This document shows positions 60,582 to 64,000 of a stretch of DNA of 64,000 nt, piece by piece (position 1 is the first letter of the stretch; every line of letters starts with the position of its first letter). The notes under the pieces are model-generated. The model saw nothing but the letters and a program-made list of their open reading frames with translations. It was not told the origin of the DNA and ran no database searches. A program made the position numbers and the translations under genes. Source of the DNA: Carex sylvatica (Eukaryota; Streptophyta; Magnoliopsida; Poales; Cyperaceae); NCBI GenBank assembly GCA_964058845.1, contig CAXKVR010000188.1, positions 124,001 through 188,000 of the forward strand. Reading direction: 5' to 3'.

Positions 60582-62380
60582 TTTCTCGCGATATGAATAT
60601 GTTATCTTGGAGAAGATGATGAAATTCCCCTGTTTAGATGTAAATTTATCATGAGTGAAATGAAGGGGTAAGAGAAGTAATATTGGCACAAGCTCTAACA
60701 AGATGGATGTCATGACTAGGAAATTAAACTTGGTTTAATTTAGAAATAGTTGAATGGGAAGGAAATTAAAAATGTGATCAGTGTTGACCCCTTTCTCTCT
60801 CTCTCTCTCAAGCCATCTCTTGCTTGTGTACTTAAATTCTGTTGTTTTAAGCATTGTGCATTTGAACTGGTAACAGTTCTTAAAAAGTTTCCTCAAAAGA
60901 CTAATCTTCTTGATTTCCAACAAAATCTAGTACAACTCCGAATTTGTATCTTGAACTTGGAAGTTGAATTTAATATAAGTTAAAATAGTCTTGGCCAACA
61001 TTTTTTTAACAGGCTAGGCTTGACCTACTTTAAAAAAAAAACTTAAAAGTTGAATGTGATTATATTGTAAGTAGAATGCATCATGTTGCGAAGGTTCCAA
61101 CTTCTGTTGTTTCTGTCGAATTCCTGCCACTCGCGTGCTTGCTGATACAGAACAAATCTGAGTAGCGGGTCAGCACTTGTGAGTGAATTATTCGTGTTAT
61201 AGAGCAACGGATCGGTGAATTATATGATTTATCATTGATGTAAAATGAGCATGGTGACGTATATTATTATTTTTTTCATTCTTTGATAATTAGGGTTGTT
61301 AAATTTTACTTGTGTTAATGGATGTGAGGTATAATGTACCTTCTATTTTTCCATCACGTAAATTTTTTTTTTTTTTTTTTGGCTTAAAAAATTTAGTAGC
61401 AAAACCTACTACATAAAAAAAACCAATAATTTGAATCTTCTTTTTCTTTGACAAAAGAAAGTGTAGCATGTATTAAATTGCTGCATACACAGATCGGATA
61501 AACAATAATTATTTACGGCATTGAAAAATAAATTTACTTAACGAGGCATAATGGATGCTATATTTTCGAAAATAGCATGGATGCTGGCACTACCAGCTCC
61601 TGACTGAATATAGGGATGTTGGCAATGTTATCTTGAAAATCGGATACTGGCATTGCTAGGGTTCCCAGCATCTATGCTATTTTCGAAAATACTGCATCCA
61701 CAATGACATGCATTTAACTTGTTTATTTTATAATGCCAACAAAATCGGCATAATTAAGGGGCTATATATATGAAAGTTTATGCTGAACATTAGATATTAA
61801 ATGAATCAGATAGAAACATTTGCTTTCAAAATATTGTGTATATGTCCTGTGCCAGTAAGAATAAAGGTGAAATTGAAGAATAAAATCCTTTTTATTTCCT
61901 CATAAAATTTCACCTAAAAGGAAAGTTAATGATGTTTATATTATGTGAGAAGGTTTTCCATTCATGAGGAATATCTAAGATAATATCTCTTCTTAATTGC
62001 TAGTACTTGTTTATATGCTCTTCATTATTGAGCTAATTTTCAAATTGAAGCGAGCCAGTTGTTAGCAAAAAGGATAATCCAGTTTTTAATAACTTGATAA
62101 TCTAACTTTTGGGATGTGGTGCTATTAGCTGGTAACATGAGCAATCTGTGGTCTACCCACAGATTGGCAAATTTTTTAAGGGTTGTAGATAACTAAACAA
62201 GACTAACTCTTAGTTGGAGATTATCCCAATTCATTCTTAATACATCATCACAATTAATAGCAAAAATCCAATTTCTTTCTTGCAAGTTTTAAACTTACAA
62301 CGAGTCAATGCTTTCCCAGGTTTCACCTAAATGTTAAAAATATAATATTGTAAAATAATAAACACTAGACTTTCTTCATG
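60582..62380. other. Intergenic spacer between the two cysteine oxidase copies
   Basis: It holds the 3' UTR of the first gene and AT-rich DNA including a (CT)n tract at about 60794-60810 and an A/T tract near 61365. Apart from the inverted repeat at 61552-61700, nothing recognisable. Confidence 0.45.
61552..61700. repeat. 149-bp inverted repeat with 36-bp arms
   Basis: 61552-61587 and 61665-61700 are reverse complements with three or four mismatches. Each arm contains the palindrome TATTTTCGAAAATA. The loop is about 77 bp. It looks like a small MITE; no target duplication determined. Confidence 0.75.
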
Positions 62381-62513
62381 TGTATAGAACTGTTCAAGTA
62401 ATTTTAAAATTCCGGGTGCGATATTATTATGGATTTTAGAAAGATCCATCAAATTCAACCCACAAACATAATTAAACAAATAAGAAAGAAGAGAAAATAT
62501 ATAATCCCCCTTT

Positions 62514-62519
62514 TATATA
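62514..62519 (+). promoter_or_regulatory. TATA box of the second cysteine oxidase copy
   Basis: TATATA in the duplicated CCCCCTTTTATATAC context, corresponding to 57860-57865. Confidence 0.55.
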
Positions 62520-62742
62520 CCCGTTTCAGCACGCAAACCCACAGCGTTTCTTCTCGCAGTATGAACTAAACCTTAAAAAGAAGGCACTTTCATCCCTTGG
62601 ACGGAAGCCTCAAGAGATAACACACCAGCTGCTCAAACAAAAGGCCAAATGTGGTAGCTAGCCTGGTGCTCTCTGTTCTTGAAAAAATTGTATTTCGAGA
62701 GCTTCTCTGTTTAACTTTACAGAAAATTTGGATTCTTGATTT

Positions 62743-62938
62743 ATGTTGGTCGAGGCAGATTTTACTTCTTCCAAGCAAGGCAACAGGAAGAATCGAAGGA
62801 GGAACAAGAAAAGCAATACTGGTATGATGCAAACTGTCGTTCAACAGCTGTTTGAGACATGTCAGGAAGTGTTCTCTGGTCCTGGTACCGGTACCGTACC
62901 ATCTCCTGAAGAAGTGTTGAGACTGAAATTTGTTCTAG
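62743..62938 (+). CDS. Second plant cysteine oxidase copy, exon 1 only
   Basis: Same length (196 bp) and frame as exon 1 of the upstream gene, with ATG, the basic [11 protein letters not shown] stretch, [13 protein letters not shown] and an intact GT donor. Differences include Asp/Cys and Arg/Gly substitutions near the start and after FSGP. Intron 1 follows and is interrupted at 63371 by a copia element. No exon 2 homologue appears in the remaining window, so whether exons 2-5 exist past the transposon is unknown. It could be an intact gene with an intronic retrotransposon or a truncated duplicate. Confidence 0.75.
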
Positions 62939-63370
62939 GTATGCTCCAAACTTGTGATTTATTCATTTTTTTGACCATCTCTATTTTATTTATTCATTTT
63001 TTTTTGGTGTTTCTGATAATTCCTTTGTGATGATCTGAAACAAATGCACATGATATGTTTCAGACTTAAGTATCTCTTTAGAAAAATGTAATGTATATTT
63101 AATTTTTTTGTGAGTAAAAAAGAGTACTTCCTTCCACAAAAAATATATATATATAGTTATTACAATTTTCCCATTATCTCTTTAGAACCATATACATGTA
63201 TGATAATTATTGTAGCTCAATTCGTGCTTATATATTAATTACCAATATGCATTTATATATGATAAAAAATAATGTCATATTTTACCAGTTCACCAAGTTG
63301 CTCATAGCATGATGGTATAGCTTCTGGATATATATCTTCTATCCTAACAATTTATATATAAGCTACATAC

Positions 63371-63699
63371 TGTCACGAAAAACAGAACAAAAACGAAAAT
63401 AACACCACTCCTCAAATCTCCCTCCCTTATTTTTATTTCTTTTCATTGTTGATCATTACAAGGGATTAGACCATCCTTTATATCCAACAGAATTGTTTGC
63501 CAAGTTTCTTTTATTTTAGGAATATAAGCATATAAGGAAAGAATCTAATATTACATACAAGGAGAGAATCTAATATTTTAGGAATGTAAATATACAAGGA
63601 AATAAACTAAATATGCAGGATTGCAATCTTCTCATTTTTGGCGCATATCTATCTTGACCGAATCTTCTAGCTGGCGCCTCTACAGCTCATCTTTTCACA
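63371..63699 (-). mobile_element. 3' LTR of a Ty1-copia retrotransposon
   Basis: On the plus strand it runs from TGTCACGAAAAACAG to CATCTTTTCACA, so TGT...ACA ends in minus orientation, 329 bp. Next to it at 63700-63708 is a reversed polypurine tract (TTGAGGAG on the minus strand), directly after the RNase H stop codon. It interrupts intron 1 of the second cysteine oxidase copy. The 5-bp target duplication cannot be checked as the other end is outside. Confidence 0.85.
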
Positions 63700-63703
63700 C
63701 TCC

Positions 63704-64000
63704 TCAAGTTGGTTGGTAGATGTCTACTATACCTAACTTGCCCAATGAGTTGTCAAAACTTCGGATATCCACAGCTTTAGTCAGAACATCTGCTAATTGT
63801 TCCTCTGATCTGACATGAGGGAACCGAATGATCTTGTCTTCAAGATTGTGTTTTATGAAATGGCGATCCACCTCAACATGCTTGGTTCGATCGTGTTGCA
63901 CCGAGTTGTGGGATATGTCAATTGCTACTTTGTTGTCGTAAAACAGATCCATCTTCTCTTGTGGCGCATACCCAAGTTCGGTTATAAGTTTCCTTAGCCA
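63704..64000 (-). CDS. Ty1-copia polyprotein, RNase H end (partial)
   Basis: Open from the window edge to TGA at 63704-63706. It encodes the C-terminal RNase H region of copia Pol: LFYDNKVAIDISHN, VQHDRTKHVEVDRHFIK and EEQLADVLTKAV, ending LGIVDIYQPT. The sequence is intact over this stretch. The element's 5' part lies beyond 64000. Confidence 0.93.
   Translation of the reverse strand, partial: WLRKLITELGYAPQEKMDLFYDNKVAIDISHNSVQHDRTKHVEVDRHFIKHNLEDKIIRFPHVRSEEQLADVLTKAVDIRSFDNSLGKLGIVDIYQPT

Noticed and set aside
1..64000. tRNA, rRNA or organelle-derived inserts
   Set aside because: No stretch with recognisable A/B boxes, rRNA cores or plastid/mitochondrial genes was noticed by eye; a tRNAscan or organelle BLAST would be decisive.

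Overview
The window is eudicot-like plant nuclear DNA. It is AT-rich, with GT-AG introns, intron-dense housekeeping genes separated by transposon-filled DNA, plant-specific families (DUF1664, plant cysteine oxidase, plant-type GlnRS), and plant CACTA, MULE, hAT, copia and gypsy remnants. The species cannot be told from the sequence. I see no organellar, bacterial or CRISPR-like content and recognised no tRNA or rRNA gene.

Layout. 250-1940: a nested palindrome of four alternating units. 2152-6739 (+): 13-exon DUF1664 gene. 8337-14147 (-): 12-exon Rgp1-family gene (predicted partner of Ric1 in a RAB6-type GEF). 16086-23640 (-): 23-exon cytosolic-type glutaminyl-tRNA synthetase. All splice junctions for these three were read by eye and keep frame (294, 541 and 801 codons). 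24-32 kb: accessory DNA with several small TIR elements, a recent partial copy of GlnRS exons 16-19 broken by a 330-bp MITE, a decayed WD40 pseudogene directly beside it, and a fold-back element in (TA)n.

32621-41157: a structurally complete CACTA transposon with CACTA termini, TTT target duplication, subterminal TTGCAA-type repeats, a decayed tnp2 gene and a divergent second transposase-like gene. 43260-44528: three fold-back elements end to end, joined by (TA)n. 46.6-47.6 kb: a MULE-type element and another MITE. 48417-51137: a solo LTR with a TATTA duplication, carrying a cluster of small GC-rich hairpins. 51213-53100: a probable copia-type LTR. 54035-55265: a TIR element with a broken coiled-coil/membrane gene fragment inside.

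58057-60581 (+): a 5-exon plant cysteine oxidase gene (259 codons), the oxygen-sensing N-degron enzyme family. Its promoter, first exon and part of intron 1 are repeated in tandem at about 62381-63370, where a minus-strand Ty1-copia element interrupts the second copy. The window ends inside that element.

The protein genes have unrelated housekeeping or sensing roles and form no operon-like unit. The most unusual material is structural: nested palindromes, a fold-back family with shared core and differing ends, and a hairpin cluster in an LTR. I found no convincing new multi-gene system.
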